Below the pieces are notes generated by a model, which was not told the DNA's origin, ran no database searches, and saw only the letters and a program-made list of their open reading frames with translations. 64,000 nt of DNA, from the NCBI GenBank assembly GCA_029532415.1, contig JAQOTA010000061.1, positions 671,705 through 735,704 on the forward strand, written 5' to 3'. This DNA comes from Marasmius tenuissimus. Its lineage: Eukaryota; Basidiomycota; Agaricomycetes; Agaricales; Marasmiaceae. Made by a program: the position numbers and the translations under genes. The number at the start of each line of letters is the position of its first letter. Position 1 is the stretch's first letter. Shown one piece after another: positions 32,635 through 44,010 of the stretch.

Positions 32635-34643
32635 ATGCCTCCTTCCCGTATAGTGAACGGTCTAGATTCGTTATTTCTCAAGATATGTGCTTCACGTTTC
32701 CCCACCTTGCGAATCGCCTTTCGAGAGCTTGGGAAGCAAGGTCAGCCTCCAGAAGCTTTCCAGCACGATCATCTAGGTCAAAGCAATCCGATATCTACCG
32801 CCATCGAGATTTTGGGGGCGTTAAACACGATATTCTCCCGAAGTACACAGATAGATCCGGCCGAGCTAACAGACCATTGGGATCTGTTGAGTCCGTGGTT
32901 CAAGTTTTTCTTTGAGGATTTCATTCTTTTAGAAGATCCACCATTCACACCAGAGGGTACGCAGATGTTGGACCACGTCCTCGCGATTCTTCCAGGCATC
33001 TTCACGCCACTTCGACGACTATCACTTACGGCCAACATCTGGCTGTCCCTCGGTCAACGCTCACCTTTTCTTGCCGTGTATATTCCTCAGGTATTTCTTA
33101 AAACCATGGAAGAGGCACATCCGAGTTGGAAGTCTTGGACGACGTTAGCCTCATCGGTCGATCCCCTCTTGCAACGCAGATATGTGTTGGATTACCAACC
33201 CAAACGAGTGTTATACGAGATTGACGATTCCAACATGAACCTGGGTCGCATCTTTGTTCGACACCTGAACATTGCCATTGCACGGATGGCGGAAGCCCCA
33301 ACAAACAGGGAATTAATCTCTCTCCAGGGTCTCCTCGAACTTGTCGGGAAATCTACAGAAGACTCCCCGTCGACGGAGAAGTTCAAGGAGACTCCGGAGG
33401 ATGCCATTCCAGTGCTCATTCGACTCATCCGGGCGTTGGTCACCTATGCTCATCAGACGAGTCGTCGAGACCAGCCAGCAGATCCGGATACAATGTTCCT
33501 CCTTTACAAGGTGGTGACATTGACGTTGCAGGTCCTCGTCAAAGTGCTTCGTGGACCCAGGTCCATCACATTGGCATTGAATGTGGGTATCGCGAAAGCA
33601 ATCTTTAAAATTCCTCACTACCTCTTCTCGCGCGAGGCCCTGGAGGGCAACGAGGAGAATCGGTTGACCCATTGGGGTACCTTGATTCTGGACCGGATAT
33701 CCCGTTTCTTGGTTCTCACACCCGTCCTTCATGGCTTTTGCTCTGCGATTCGAAAGGTTTCGGCGGCGGGAGACCTGGAGGCAACGATGAAGGATAAATC
33801 AGAGAAGCTGTGGGCGTGTTGGACTAGAAACAAGGAGAAAGCTGCGATGCTGCGTAGCATGCGGAGACAGTTGAGAACCCTCCCGAGTCTATCGTCATGC
33901 GCTTCCCATTCACAGGTAAGTCAAGCTCTTGTCGGGTTCCCTCTCGACGTTTCCCAACCCTATTTTCTACCAGTGTCCGTTGCGGCCAAAAGGAACAGGC
34001 ACGACCAACACACAAAACCGTCGTGCGGATATTCGATACCTGCGCTGCTCTTCCTGCGAGTCGGTTGTGTATTGCTCGCGGGCCTGCCAGTCGGCTCATT
34101 GGAAGGAGCACCGACAGCTCTGTCAAAGATTATCTCTCGTTCGACGAAAGTGTGCGTTATTCTTGGTTCTATCCAAGTATATGAGACCTGATAGCAAGAT
34201 ATCACACAGTTCTTGATCCTGACATACCCCTTCCTCATTACGATGATGCCCTCCTCAAGGGCCTCATCCCACGATTCTTCGAGAGGAACTCGGACTCGAT
34301 CAAACGAGAAGTTACTCGTTATGCTTTCGCGCTCACTGAAGGACTTTCATCCTCAAGAGGCCAGCGCTCCGTGGATCTCAGACACAAAAACCCCATTGTA
34401 TGTATCAACCTCAGCATTTCCGATCCCCTCACGGTGGAGAATTGCGTACGAGTCATTAACTCCACTACTGCTGAGGCATACGCTCGGACCATTCCCATCT
34501 CCCAGAGCCCACGACAATGGGTGGATCAGTACATCCGGAGCGGTGATGTGGAGAATAGAAATCCCGCTGCTCCGCAGGTTCGGCTACTTGGTTTGCTACC
34601 GGAGAATCTCAGACAAACTCGGACGATAGAGTTTCTGCTGTAG
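32635..34643 (+). CDS. MYND zinc-finger protein, copy 2
   Basis: Exons: 32635-33915, 33974-34151, 34210-34643, giving 630 residues. Paralogue of the minus-strand gene at 25607, with introns at the same places relative to the finger. The N-terminal helical domain (about 1-420) shares phrases such as IEILGALNTIFSRS/SPWFKFF and a charged helix KDKSEKLWACWTRNKEKAAM, matching SKKLWTAWQQLKGKA in copy 1. The finger: Cys in SSCASHSQ, Cys at the start of exon 2 (CPLRPKG), then a 20-residue loop, RCSSCESVVYCSRACQSAHW, KEHRQLC. The loop between the second and third Cys is about 15 residues longer than in copy 1. The tail (YDDALLKGLIPRFFERN..) aligns with DEQFINGIAREFVIRQ in copy 1. The upstream frame to 32521 lacks similarity and is left out. 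Confidence 0.83.
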
Positions 34644-34994
34644 TGGTTCTCATGTGCCGATGCTGCCAAATGGGAGAGCGTTGATCTATGGATGCGGACG
34701 AGATGTATCTGACCGGAATTTGCCGCCACGGGATTATGTATTCGACCATATCGAACATATGTTTCTATCTATAATCTGTTGAAGGCCTAGTACACCAATC
34801 CTGAAATCGACTGTAATATTATAACCGGGAGCTTAGTCCGTTATTTGAGGAAATATTGTACGTGTCGTTATGTTACTATGAGGGTTTCAATGACGTGGTA
34901 ATACATGGTACAAGACTAGAATGGTAACAACAAAGAGGAGTTCCAAGCTTCCAATTCCGAGGATCCCAGATGATGTCCGTGTGTAAAATCGTAA
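34644..34994. other. Intergenic between convergent genes
   Basis: 3' regions of MYND copy 2 and the alpha/beta hydrolase. AT-rich, no gene. Confidence 0.6.
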
Positions 34995-36386
34995 TCATAA
35001 CTTGCTCTTCAAAGCAATCCCATGACCGCCACCCCCGGATCCTGCCTCGTTTTTGACGAGACAACTGAATACAACTTTCCCAAGCTGGTTGGGCACCTCC
35101 AATGGAACCTGTGCGACATGAAGACGCTTAGCACACCTGACGTCGAGAATGAGGTCGCCGGCTACGTACTAGATGACCGGCTTCGGGAATAACGACAACT
35201 GAGGCAAACTTTCTCCCAGACTTGGGGTCGACCAACGCATCATGCGTCCGCTTAGGCCTTCAATAGACAGCAATGAATCAGCGAACGCGTCAAGGGCCCT
35301 GCTAGACTGACTCACATGAAATCGTATACACCACCCAAGATCAGGTGAACAGGTTTCTCGTTACACGCCTTGGTGAGGTGCTGAACCGGTTTTGTCGCAC
35401 CATCGGGATCCCTATACATCGCTGCTTCTTGGTCTCTCGTACAAGCGAGCGTGACTCCGTTGTAGGGACTTTCCTTGTAATACGACCCTTGGTGAGGAAC
35501 GACACCGTGTTTCTTGTCCATCAAACATCAGTGAAGGTCGTAAAAGGGGTGAGGGATGACAGTAACTTACGATGAAGATGTCCAAGATCCTAGGATCCCA
35601 TCTTGTCGTCCTACCTCTCTTCTTCAAGGCAGACATGGCGGTAGCGCGATCCGGCCAGACATCACGCCTCTCATAGGCACCCTTAATCAGCAACACGCGT
35701 AGTTTCTTAAGGTGTTCGGGACCTGCTGCGCTCAGCATGGGGTCGACAATGATGAGAGATTTGAATGGCCGAGCATCAGGGAATGTTGGCGACGATAGTG
35801 ATTGCAAAAGCGACCTGTGAGCCTATATTAGACATAGCAGGAAGATAGGTCCAGTTCAGCTGACATTGCATTTCCTCCAAGAGAATGACCGATTCCGCAG
35901 AGCCTGCGCTTTGAAAAGTCGACCTTGGCGCCATGATTGGGCCCAGCTGAGATGAAATGATGAACGGCCTGGGCATACTTCTCGCAGGTAACTGTTTTGT
36001 TCCTTAGTAAGTCAGATTCAATAGAGAGACATAACAAGAAACCCACAGTTCAAATACCACTCCTCCTGCTGCAATACCCTCTCGTTTAATCTTCCGCTAG
36101 CACCATGATTCGGACAATCTAAACACCATGCCTCGCGAATCTTGACCGCGGGTCTATCTCGTTTCTGATTCAGAGCGAGCTCGAATATCTTCTCCAAGGT
36201 CGGCTCCCAAGATTCCTTGTGCATGCTCGTTGCGTGAAGTAAAATCAGGGTCCATCCATCCTCGTCGTTGTCCTTGTCAATGCTATCCAACAGTTCAGGT
36301 ACCCAGTAGCGTTTTGCCGTCAAGTGGAGAGGATAACCATCACGAGGAGGATAGACCACCTCGTCGACCCGCAACGTTGACCCCAT
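34995..36386 (-). CDS. Alpha/beta hydrolase with peroxisomal targeting signal (C-terminal SKL)
   Basis: Exons: 36386-36047, 35991-35865, 35814-35571, 35512-35316, 35257-35170, 35108-34995, giving 369 residues. Alpha/beta-hydrolase fold: the first strand and oxyanion region is WTLILLHATSMHKESWEP, the nucleophile elbow is GIGHSLGG with Ser150, and the catalytic His is in IPEAGHLVPLEVP (His331). A likely Asp lies in the VHLILGGVYDFMP region or in SLIIVDPML. The last three residues are Ser-Lys-Leu, a canonical PTS1 signal for peroxisome import, preceded by Ala-Leu-Lys. The family includes the yeast peroxisomal lipase Lpx1 and fungal toxin-biosynthesis-like hydrolases; a peroxisomal lipase or esterase is the best guess. 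The last two exons are small (88 and 114 bases) and easily missed, but they supply both the His and the SKL. The start at 36386 opens MGSTLRVDEVVYPPRDGYP. Confidence 0.87.
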
Positions 36387-36815
36387 GGTGGTACGAGAGA
36401 GAGCGGGGATAGAGATGAGAAATTTTCAGCAGCCCATTCAATGTCACGGTTATCGTAAGACTCCGAGCCGGGGTAGCGCTTATTTTGTTAGCGCCCACAG
36501 CTTTGTCCTCCGCCGCTGGCGACGGGACATCTGGGACACTGATTTGACGTAACTTTGGGCGAAGAACTATGTATGACCGGGCTCAAGCCCGAAAGGCTGT
36601 GCCAACAATCACGAAATCGTACGAGCAGGAGTTGAGCAGGGGTTCCCCGCAAGAAGAGTACCGTACAACTTTGACGGTACCCCTAAGGCCTGTGCAACTT
36701 CTGTATATCAAGATCTATGTCCTCCCTAAATTAGAATCGTTGTATACAATAAAAGGGACATCTGAGATCTACCCCCAGCCACCTGGTACAAATGCCGAAA
36801 CTGAGAGTCGCGGTC
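36387..36815. other. Intergenic, no gene recognised
   Basis: Between the start of the hydrolase gene and the end of the first HsbA-like gene. No feature called. Confidence 0.55.
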
Positions 36816-37691
36816 TCAAGCCTGGCAGGAAGTAGCGAGTTGCTCTGCCGTGGCCAACAAGTCATCAATCTTAGCTACAGCGGCTTGAACATCGGCCTGC
36901 GTTCTATTGGTGATCGACAGTCAGTCATCCGTAGCTCAAATAAAAGCGACAAGGGATTCTTACGAGTTGAGTCCAGTCAACGAGCTGACAAGAAGTTTGG
37001 TCCCATCCTCGACCTTGGAACCACTCGCATCTGCAGTTCCGTTGGCAGCGGCTTGCCCGCCCACGATAGCGAACGCTGCGCCAACGGTCTCACCGATTCC
37101 CTCGCCGGCGGTTTTGATGCCCTGCTTTGCGTCGGTGACGGCTTTGGCGACTGCTGCGTCTGAGCTGGATGTCGAGTCCTCAGGATATACTAACATGGAA
37201 GGATGAGATAGCAAGCACGTACGTGTCGATCTGATTGACGAGGTCCGCCACCTCTTCGAGGTCTGTGATGAGGAATGCAAGGCCAATGTTGCATTGGACA
37301 AGTTGAGCCTTTTGCTTTGCATTCAAAGGCTCGGTTGCTATTAGGGTTGAGGGGGAAAGCATCGAGGTTAGAAAGACTATCGACGCTGGCTTTAGATAAA
37401 TTCACTGACTGGTAGCGGTACCATTGTTCGCACCCCCGGTCTCAGTTTGATTCTGGTTCGTAGACTGTTGTGAAACTTGGTAGTTTTTGCCGACCGCTTT
37501 CCCTGGGAAGATAATCGGAGAGTCCTGTCGCGTGACCAAGCCCACAGTGGGTGCTATGCGGATCAAGGTGTGTCGATTAGTACCAACGGTGAAAGTCAGG
37601 AATAGCGAGGATAGTCCTTACCGGACAGGACGGAGTTAACCGCACAAGCAGCCAGCAAGGTAAGGAAGGAAAGGGCGGAGAAACGAACCAT
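36816..37691 (-). CDS. HsbA-like secreted hydrophobic-surface-binding protein, copy 1
   Basis: Exons: 37691-37622, 37553-37410, 37337-37223, 37164-36964, 36903-36816, giving 205 residues. A secretion signal opens the protein (MVRFSALSFLTLLAACAVNS). An Asn/Gln/Thr linker ending in ANNGTAT has an N-glycosylation site. The helical HsbA / cell-wall galactomannoprotein-type domain follows, with PLNAKQKAQLVQCNI, EEVADLVNQIDT, AVAKAVTDAKQGIKTAGEG, VQAAVAKIDDLLATAEQ and a final Cys in TSCQA. Only two Cys remain in the mature part (QCN and TSC), which could pair. HsbA proteins bind hydrophobic surfaces and recruit cutinase-type enzymes in Aspergillus; here the role is inferred. Two paralogues lie at 39485 (plus) and 41386 (minus). 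The first exon is 70 bases in this copy and the next. Confidence 0.85.
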
Positions 37692-37827
37692 CGTGAGTGG
37701 AAGTGTGAAATTAAATTGAAGTCTGCAAAGAAAAAGGACGCCGAATTGACACCAGGTCAAGAAGGGAAAAGAAGTATGTAGAAAGAAACGAAGGGATGGG
37801 CTGTCCTGAGATGGGATAGACAAAGCT

Positions 37828-37833
37828 CTTATA
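37828..37833 (-). promoter_or_regulatory. TATA box of HsbA-like copy 1
   Basis: TATAAG on the minus strand, about 137 bases before the ATG. The other two copies have TATA boxes at similar distances. Confidence 0.5.
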
Positions 37834-38999
37834 GGATACCTTCCCACAGCCCGCAATACAGGTTTAACTGGTTATCGTCTCCCTTCGTGAACCAAAAGAA
37901 TGGAATAACTTGCTAAGTGCCGGTATTGGCTCCTTTCCGTAGTTTACACACGCCACTCGACACGATTTACAAACGGACGAATAGAACGACGCAGTAGCTC
38001 CAGGGGATCTGCACTCAGTGCCCGTATCGGTTGAGTATTGAATAAGGAAAACATGAAACATCAGCGTCCTTGGCATCCAGGAGATGATGGACTGATTGCG
38101 AGTACAGTAGATATTGGGGGATCGACAAGAATCATGCGCCACAAGCAACAGTAGACAGAAAACGCCCGATGATGCCATTGACTAGACCTTACTCTTGTAA
38201 CCGGTGATGAAACTTCGCCGCTGGATGGCGCGGGAATTGGCTATGCCCCACATAGACGATCAAAGACACGAGGCCCTTTGGTGAATGGCGGAAAGATATC
38301 ATTTCATGAAACGGTAGCAACACAAGCCTGCGGGGGACGTAGATCTTGCGTAGCTATGTTTGACTCGTAATCGTCCCAGGGAGAATTCGTACTGTTGTGG
38401 AAGGACCAGAAAACAAAGTAGCTCTTCCCGAAACCACGCGGAATCGCAAAAAATCAGATCCAGGGAGGTCCATTGAGTGAAAGTAATGGCGCTTCGAGGT
38501 TAGTGCAGCAGAAATAGCAAAGATGTTTCAATTAGTTTGCTTTTACATGCCATCGAAGGGGTGAGGAGGTGACTCTAGCGAGACGTTGTCTCCTGGATGA
38601 TGGAGGTGAAAAGGAAAGAGCTACAGTAGTGCCTGGGCCGCCTTGAAATCGACCCGGTCCGCCTGATCCGGCTCGGTAACCTCCGAACCCTCCAACAGGC
38701 GCTTCGTCACTTCGACAACGACCATCGTCTTCCCTCCATTTCCGCGGGTCAGCTTCATAAGGGGGAAGCTAAATGATGCCCTTTGACCTGAGTAGAACTT
38801 TAATAGGACTCTCTGGGCAAAAACAAGGTTAGGACATCCTATGGATCCACAATTTGCCAGAGATGTATTTCCCTTGTCCCAACACTCCAAGTAACGATAC
38901 CCAACAAGTCTTACCAGGAAGAGGTGGAGATCCCATGTCACGATGAAGAAATATTTCAATGGGTCCGCGTTTGTGGATACGATCAACTACTACCCCACT

Positions 39000-39120
39000 T
39001 AGGCGTAATCAAAATACCGAGGCAGCGGCAAGATGGACTGAATATCTTCAACTTCGGCGATATACCTGTGTCTCCCCTCAAGCATGATCACTCCCCGATC
39101 CCCTAGTATTTCCGGTATGT
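39000..39120 (+). repeat. Diverged direct repeat, copy A
   Basis: Shares with 41021-41158 the words TAGGCGTAATCAA, GGCAAGATGG, TTCGGCGATATACCTGTGT and CCGATCCCCTAGTA in the same order and spacing. Confidence 0.75.
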
Positions 39121-39333
39121 TTCACGACAGATATCAATACCTCAACCATACCTACCGACAGTTTGTTTGTCACTGATATTCTTGGGCAATTTTACCGACA
39201 CCCACCGTACTGCAGATCTCCTGGTATCACGACCGCATTTCTCGGTACGACCACCTGGACCGTGCAATTTTGAGAGTGTGTCTGAGAAGTTTTTGTGGCT
39301 CCTGTGAGGGTAGGGTCATACCAAGAAGGGGGG

Positions 39334-39340
39334 TATAAAA
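39334..39340 (+). promoter_or_regulatory. TATA box of HsbA-like copy 2
   Basis: TATAAAA after a G run, 151 bases before the ATG at 39485. Confidence 0.65.
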
Positions 39341-39484
39341 GCTTCGCCGTTTGGGCAGCTAGTTTCCTCAGCCCACTTTTCGTTTCCACTTCTCCCTCCT
39401 CTCTAGTCTTGACCCGGTGTCATTTCTTGCGGCCTTCTATCCCCTCTCAAAGACAACTTTTATTCAACTCTTTCTTTTGTATCA

Positions 39485-40536
39485 ATGGCTCGTTTCAATC
39501 TTTCACTTCTCTACATTGTCTTGGCTGCTTGGGCAGTCAACATCTCGATGTCCGGTCGGAAAAGCTCCTGGTCTCCTTTTGTACCTTGACACTGACTTGA
39601 TTTTTGGTATTCAGCCCCTGTGGGCCTGGCTGTGCGACACCACGACGAAGCGAGTGAGTACACGTTATTATAGCCACTATTCCATTCGAATCCTGACCTT
39701 GCCTTCATCATAATAGCTCCGTCAATCTCCCAATCTCTCGCAGACCTGGTGATCAAAAGAAACAAAGTCATGAAGCCGGTCGCCATGAACCAGAACCATA
39801 ACCAAAATCAGACGGGACAAGGCGCTAACAACGGCACCGCTACAGGTCAGTAATCTCTCACCTTCCTCGCCTCGATTAGAACATTTGTCTAACCCGTCTC
39901 AATCGTTCCTGACAGAAACCGGCCAGGGATCGAACAATGGTACCGCAACAGGTTAGTAGAGTTTGTTGTCCTACCCAGTGGCGACCCCCTTACTCACCCT
40001 GTTTCGTCTTCGATAGCAATTCAGCCTTTAAACGCAAAACAAAAGGCTCAGCTCCTTCAATGCAACGTCGCCACCTCGTTCATCTTTACCAATCTCGAGG
40101 AACTTGCGGATCTCGTTCTTCAGATTGACACGTGCGTCTCTTGCTTGGATTGTCTTGACACGACTAAAACTCTTTGATGTCCAGCACCGACGCAGCTGTG
40201 GCCAAAGCCGTTACTGATGCTAAGCAAGGCATCAAGACCCTCGGAGAGGGACTTGGCGAATCCATCTCTGCCTCGATATCGCAGTCAATTGGAGAGAACG
40301 TTGAGCTCGACTCCAAGGTTAGAGACGGAACGCAACAACTCGTTAGTGCTTTGACTGGAATCAAGTCGTGAGTATAGGACCAGCTCTATCTCCCCCATCT
40401 CTACCGCTGACTACTGATTGGTGTCGTCACAAATAGCACACAGATCGATGTCCAAGCTGCCGTGGCAAAGATCGACGACTTGGTAGCTGCGGCAGAGTCC
40501 ACTACTACCGCCTGTCAGGCAGTGGGTACTCAGTAA
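39485..40536 (+). CDS. HsbA-like secreted hydrophobic-surface-binding protein, copy 2
   Basis: Exons: 39485-39554, 39615-39653, 39717-39845, 39916-39951, 40017-40131, 40185-40367, 40437-40536, giving 223 residues. The signal peptide is MARFNLSLLYIVLAAWAVNI. An Asn/Gln-rich linker contains NNGTAT twice, because a 36-base exon (GQGSNNGTAT) repeats the end of the previous exon; this is an exon-sized internal duplication relative to copy 1. The helical domain is highly similar to copy 1: PLNAKQKAQLLQCNV, TDAAVAKAVTDAKQGIKT, LGEGLGES, VQAAVAKIDDLVAAAES, with a last Cys in TACQAVGTQ. The mature protein should be exported and N-glycosylated. Confidence 0.86.
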
Positions 40537-41385
40537 TGGATTATGGGGCCCATAGTAGGTCTCGAGTGACTGCGTGTCTCGTACACTAGATCAGGAATGA
40601 CGGAGATCAGGAGGGCATACGACGAGTATACCACGATACATCTTAAGTACATGAAGGGTTGTATAGGGAGTCGGGATAGAGTTCGTTATTTGGGCATACC
40701 ATACTCAGGGATAATGAAAAATGGCTCACATTCTCAGTACGACGGACTGGTCGGCGGATGGCAAAGTAATGGATACTTAGCATGACCGGAAATCGACGAG
40801 AAGGATCGATCGAAACAAATTTCATCGCCTCCGACTAGTAATAGTAGACGCGCAAGGACATGAGCCTAATCATCTCGACGAATTCGGCAAGTCCCCTGAG
40901 CTCTTGGTTAGCAGGAGGAACATTAACAATGTGGCATCGGGGAAGCTGAAGGGGGAGAGTCAGTAGCACTGCGTTAGTCCCACACTCATGAACGCGATCA
41001 TTCCTCAATGGCCCCTCACATAGGCGTAATCAAGATATAGAGCGGCAAGATGGTTTAAACATTATCAATTTCGGCGATATACCTGTGTTTCTACTTGAGC
41101 TGCGAGCATGGTTAATTGATTCCCCGCCGATCCCCTAGTAATGCTAGTATATTTTACGGTAGACATGGCATTAGCCCCTCGGGTGACGGCTTGTGAGCCC
41201 TTTGGTTATAATGATCAGCTAGTTACCGTTGGTCAACGACCCTTGGATTATCTCGTTACCATCGCTGATTTTACAATCAAGCCCTTGCTGAGTCTTGCTG
41301 TAGATTGCCATATCTTTCCTGTTTGCTACGCCATATGTAAAATACAGCGTGCTACAAAGCCGTCAGAAGGATAAACGCTCTGCCT
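40537..41385. other. Intergenic between convergent HsbA-like genes
   Basis: Contains copy B of the diverged direct repeat but no gene that I can support. Confidence 0.5.
41021..41158 (+). repeat. Diverged direct repeat, copy B
   Basis: Second copy of the block at 39000-39120. Copy A lies upstream of a gene, this one downstream of it, so the repeat brackets HsbA-like copy 2. Confidence 0.75.
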
Positions 41386-42267
41386 CTACCGACAAGTAGC
41401 GACGACCTCGTCTCCCGCTGCGATAGTATCTTCGATCTTTAGCAAAGTAGTCTTCACGTCCTCGTCATCCCTGATAGAAAATGATTAGAAAATTGAGGAT
41501 CGATTACCGAGAGGATAACACGCACGATCCGAGTCCTTTGATTGAAGTGAGCATGATACCCAGCCCCTTGTCAGTCTGGTTTCTCCCATCAGCCGGAGGA
41601 GTTTCTCCAGCGATCAAAGCGGTAAGGATCCCCTGAATGGCCACCCCGGCGGTCTTGACGCCCTCTTTCGCCTCGGAAACTGCTTTAGCCTTTAGCGACC
41701 GTCGTGTTGGATCTATGTGGCTTAATTAGATGGTGAAGTAGAATATAAGTGGTGGAAGAACGAACGTATCGATCTTCTCCAGGAGGACCGCCGTATCTTG
41801 CAGGTCAGTAATGATGACGGCGCGGGCTATATTGCATTGCAGGCTCGTGGTCTCAACCTTGACCTCAAGAGGTTTTCCGGGGAGATCAACGGCCCCTGTG
41901 AGGGCAGGAACGTACTGAATTAGCCAAGGACTCGGAGGGGCAAAGAACAAGGCTCGAGTTTTGCGTACCTGTCTGATTGCCGGCGTTTCCCGCCTGTCCA
42001 GTCTTGTTTTCCGATGGACGTCCTGAGATGATTACACGGGCTGCGCATAAGCTTCTATCAGCTCGAGACAGCTTGGCGCTCCCAATTAGACGTACTAGGT
42101 TCGTCTGACTGCCGTTCCGCCAAGTAAACGGGAGCTGAAAGAAGCTCATCAGTTCAGCTCAAGAGAACGAGACTGCTATGAGGGGGTCTCTTACCTGACT
42201 GGGAGACGTTGACCGCGCATGCAGCTAGAAAAACATAAACAAGGGCAAGGTAGTTGAAGCGAGCCAT
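41386..42267 (-). pseudogene. HsbA-like protein, copy 3, broken by a 7-base tandem duplication
   Basis: Exons by homology: 42267-42195, 42134-42096, 42040-41969, 41895-41766, 41712-41526, 41470-41386. Signal peptide MARFNYLALVYVFLAACAVN. Exon 2 is 39 bases, exactly as in copy 2, and splice phases agree up to exon 5. There the expected frame (VAK followed by AVSEAKEGVKTAG) is interrupted: the plus strand reads CTTTAGCCTTTAGC (41683-41696), a perfect 7-base tandem duplication, which shifts the frame and creates a TAA. Removing one unit in thought gives a frame that runs through GLGIMLTSIKGLGS and DDEDVKTTLLKIEDTI to a stop at 41386. No alternative acceptor restores the phase. Divergence from copies 1 and 2 is greater in the linker. 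Most likely a recently inactivated gene. Confidence 0.82.
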
Positions 42268-42391
42268 GGATGAAGATTGAAAGAAAGATTATGAAGAGCT
42301 GATAGGGAGAATGAACCAAAGGCTAAGGCAGTAGGAAACAACACAAGCGACACCGGGCCAATTGTGAGGAAGAGGCTTGACTCGATCGGGG

Positions 42392-42398
42392 ATTTATA
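42392..42398 (-). promoter_or_regulatory. TATA box of HsbA-like copy 3
   Basis: TATAAAT on the minus strand, about 125 bases before the ATG, intact although the coding part is broken. Confidence 0.5.
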
Positions 42399-42877
42399 GT
42401 TTTCTCCTTCGACACGCAAATAAAAGCATCCCGTTGGAATGTGTTAACCCGCAGTAGGGTGCATCGCCCATTCAATATGCGAAGCCTGCGGGTGCGGGAG
42501 ATATGTCGATACTCTGTACTGGTTTCGTATGATTCAAGTGGCAAATAGCACTACGTTGAAGGACTGAGAGCAGACGTTGGTAACGATCGTTATGAGGTAG
42601 AATAATGAAATACCCAATGTCCGGATCGTTTGTATGTGTACCTGAATGATTTTCCGAGAAGCCGAGGCTGGGCTGTGCACGATATCGACACAATCACTAC
42701 GTCGATATCACAACTCGTTGATTTCGGTGATGTATACACGCCTGCGATCTGTGATAGCTAGTAACGCGCAGCTGAGGAGGGGTATCTTGTTTTTGTTAGG
42801 TAATGCACCAAATACTGCGGAATCGTCCAGGCAGAGGCTCTGAGAGATACTAAGAGCTCAGGCTACGGACTACGTTG

Positions 42878-44010
42878 CTACGCGACCGATTCCCCAAAAG
42901 GTTGAAACCTCTCTTTCATCGCAGTGGTAATACCTGTATCAAACGAATCAATTTCACAGCCCCACATAGTAGAAGCAGCGTGAGCAATTTACCTTGTAGC
43001 CCCACACTCGCTGCCAACGCAAGTCCCATTTCTCTCCTACATATTCGTCGAATCCGGCGAGCCATAGCTTCGAAGCAAGGCTTTACGGTCTCTGCCTCGA
43101 ACGACTCGCAGGACTCGCAAGCCCACAACTCGGGTGCAAGTGCAATCGTATGCCTACGGTCATTGAACGAAGGAACGAATATCCCCTTGTACCACTTTAG
43201 TAATCTCGTCTTCGGAATCAATCCCTGTGGTATAGAACCATCTTTCCCCATCAACGACGCCACATCTGCCCCTGGTTTCGAGAACTGAGCGGTCAAAGTA
43301 GCGCAGGGATACTCAAACCGCACATCCTTCTCGTCCCAACCCGCAAATGACGGGCTGTGCACAGACATTTTGACCTGCTGGACCCATGCGAAGAGTTTCG
43401 TCAGCTGGGAAGCAGGTAAGTCATCTAACTCGGGAGTAGTAGCTGCCGTTAATTCGTGGAATGGGATCTGGAGTGCTCGAATGGCGAGGCCTTGTAAGAT
43501 CTTGTGAACGACGTAGTGCTGGCCGAGCTTGACCCTGTGTGCCCAGATCGTGGCGTAAACCCGGAGTACAGACGCTGCATGCCCAACGTAATCGATGGAG
43601 CCATATTGCTCTGGAAGTTGTTTCGATGTATCGAGTAAGGATTCGACGACTTTTTTGAAGGAGTCTGAACCATCCATTTCGTATTTGAGAAAGGCTTCGA
43701 AGAGGGGTTTTGTTTCTTCCCAGCCGGAGGGCCGCGTCTGGATCATTCCGGGGTACATGCATCGGAGTAAATGGCGAAATGTCTGACTTTTCTCGGGAAC
43801 TGGGATTCGGTCAAGCGTGCCGTTATAACGGGGAGGGGATGTGGATCCGTCGAAGATTAGTCTGAAGAATGGCGAAGTATTAGAAAGGATAGAGCTATGG
43901 ACTTGAAAGTCCACTTCGTCGGAGGTTCGTATGATGATATCGGCGTTCGGACCATCTATTTGAGGAAGGGCGTCTTGGTGATATGTTTCTTTCTGAGTAA
44001 TAGTGACCAT
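42878..44010 (-). CDS. BTB/POZ-domain protein, copy 1
   Basis: Exons: 44010-42993 and 42933-42878, giving 357 residues. The BTB fold is at the N-terminus: NADIIIRTSDEVDFQVHSSIL, SPFFRLIFDGS, RIPVPEKSQTFRHLLRCMYPG, about residues 20-95. BTB domains dimerise and often connect substrates to Cullin-3 ligases. The C-terminal part is helical and ends in a conserved Cys-containing region (ELWACESCESFEAE, KPCFEAMARRIRRICRREMG). The last exon adds the short tail ITTAMKERFQPFGESVA, shared with the two other copies. Single-exon reading would instead end in a hydrophobic run, so the small intron is preferred. It stands 10 kb away from the duplicated pair of BTB copies at 54288 and 57722. Confidence 0.88.

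Larger units (their letters stand above)
37692..39333. other. Long intergenic region between divergent HsbA-like genes
   Basis: No convincing gene. Frames such as 38621-38986 (minus) have no family resemblance. The segment from 39000 onward is repeated downstream at 41021. Confidence 0.5.
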
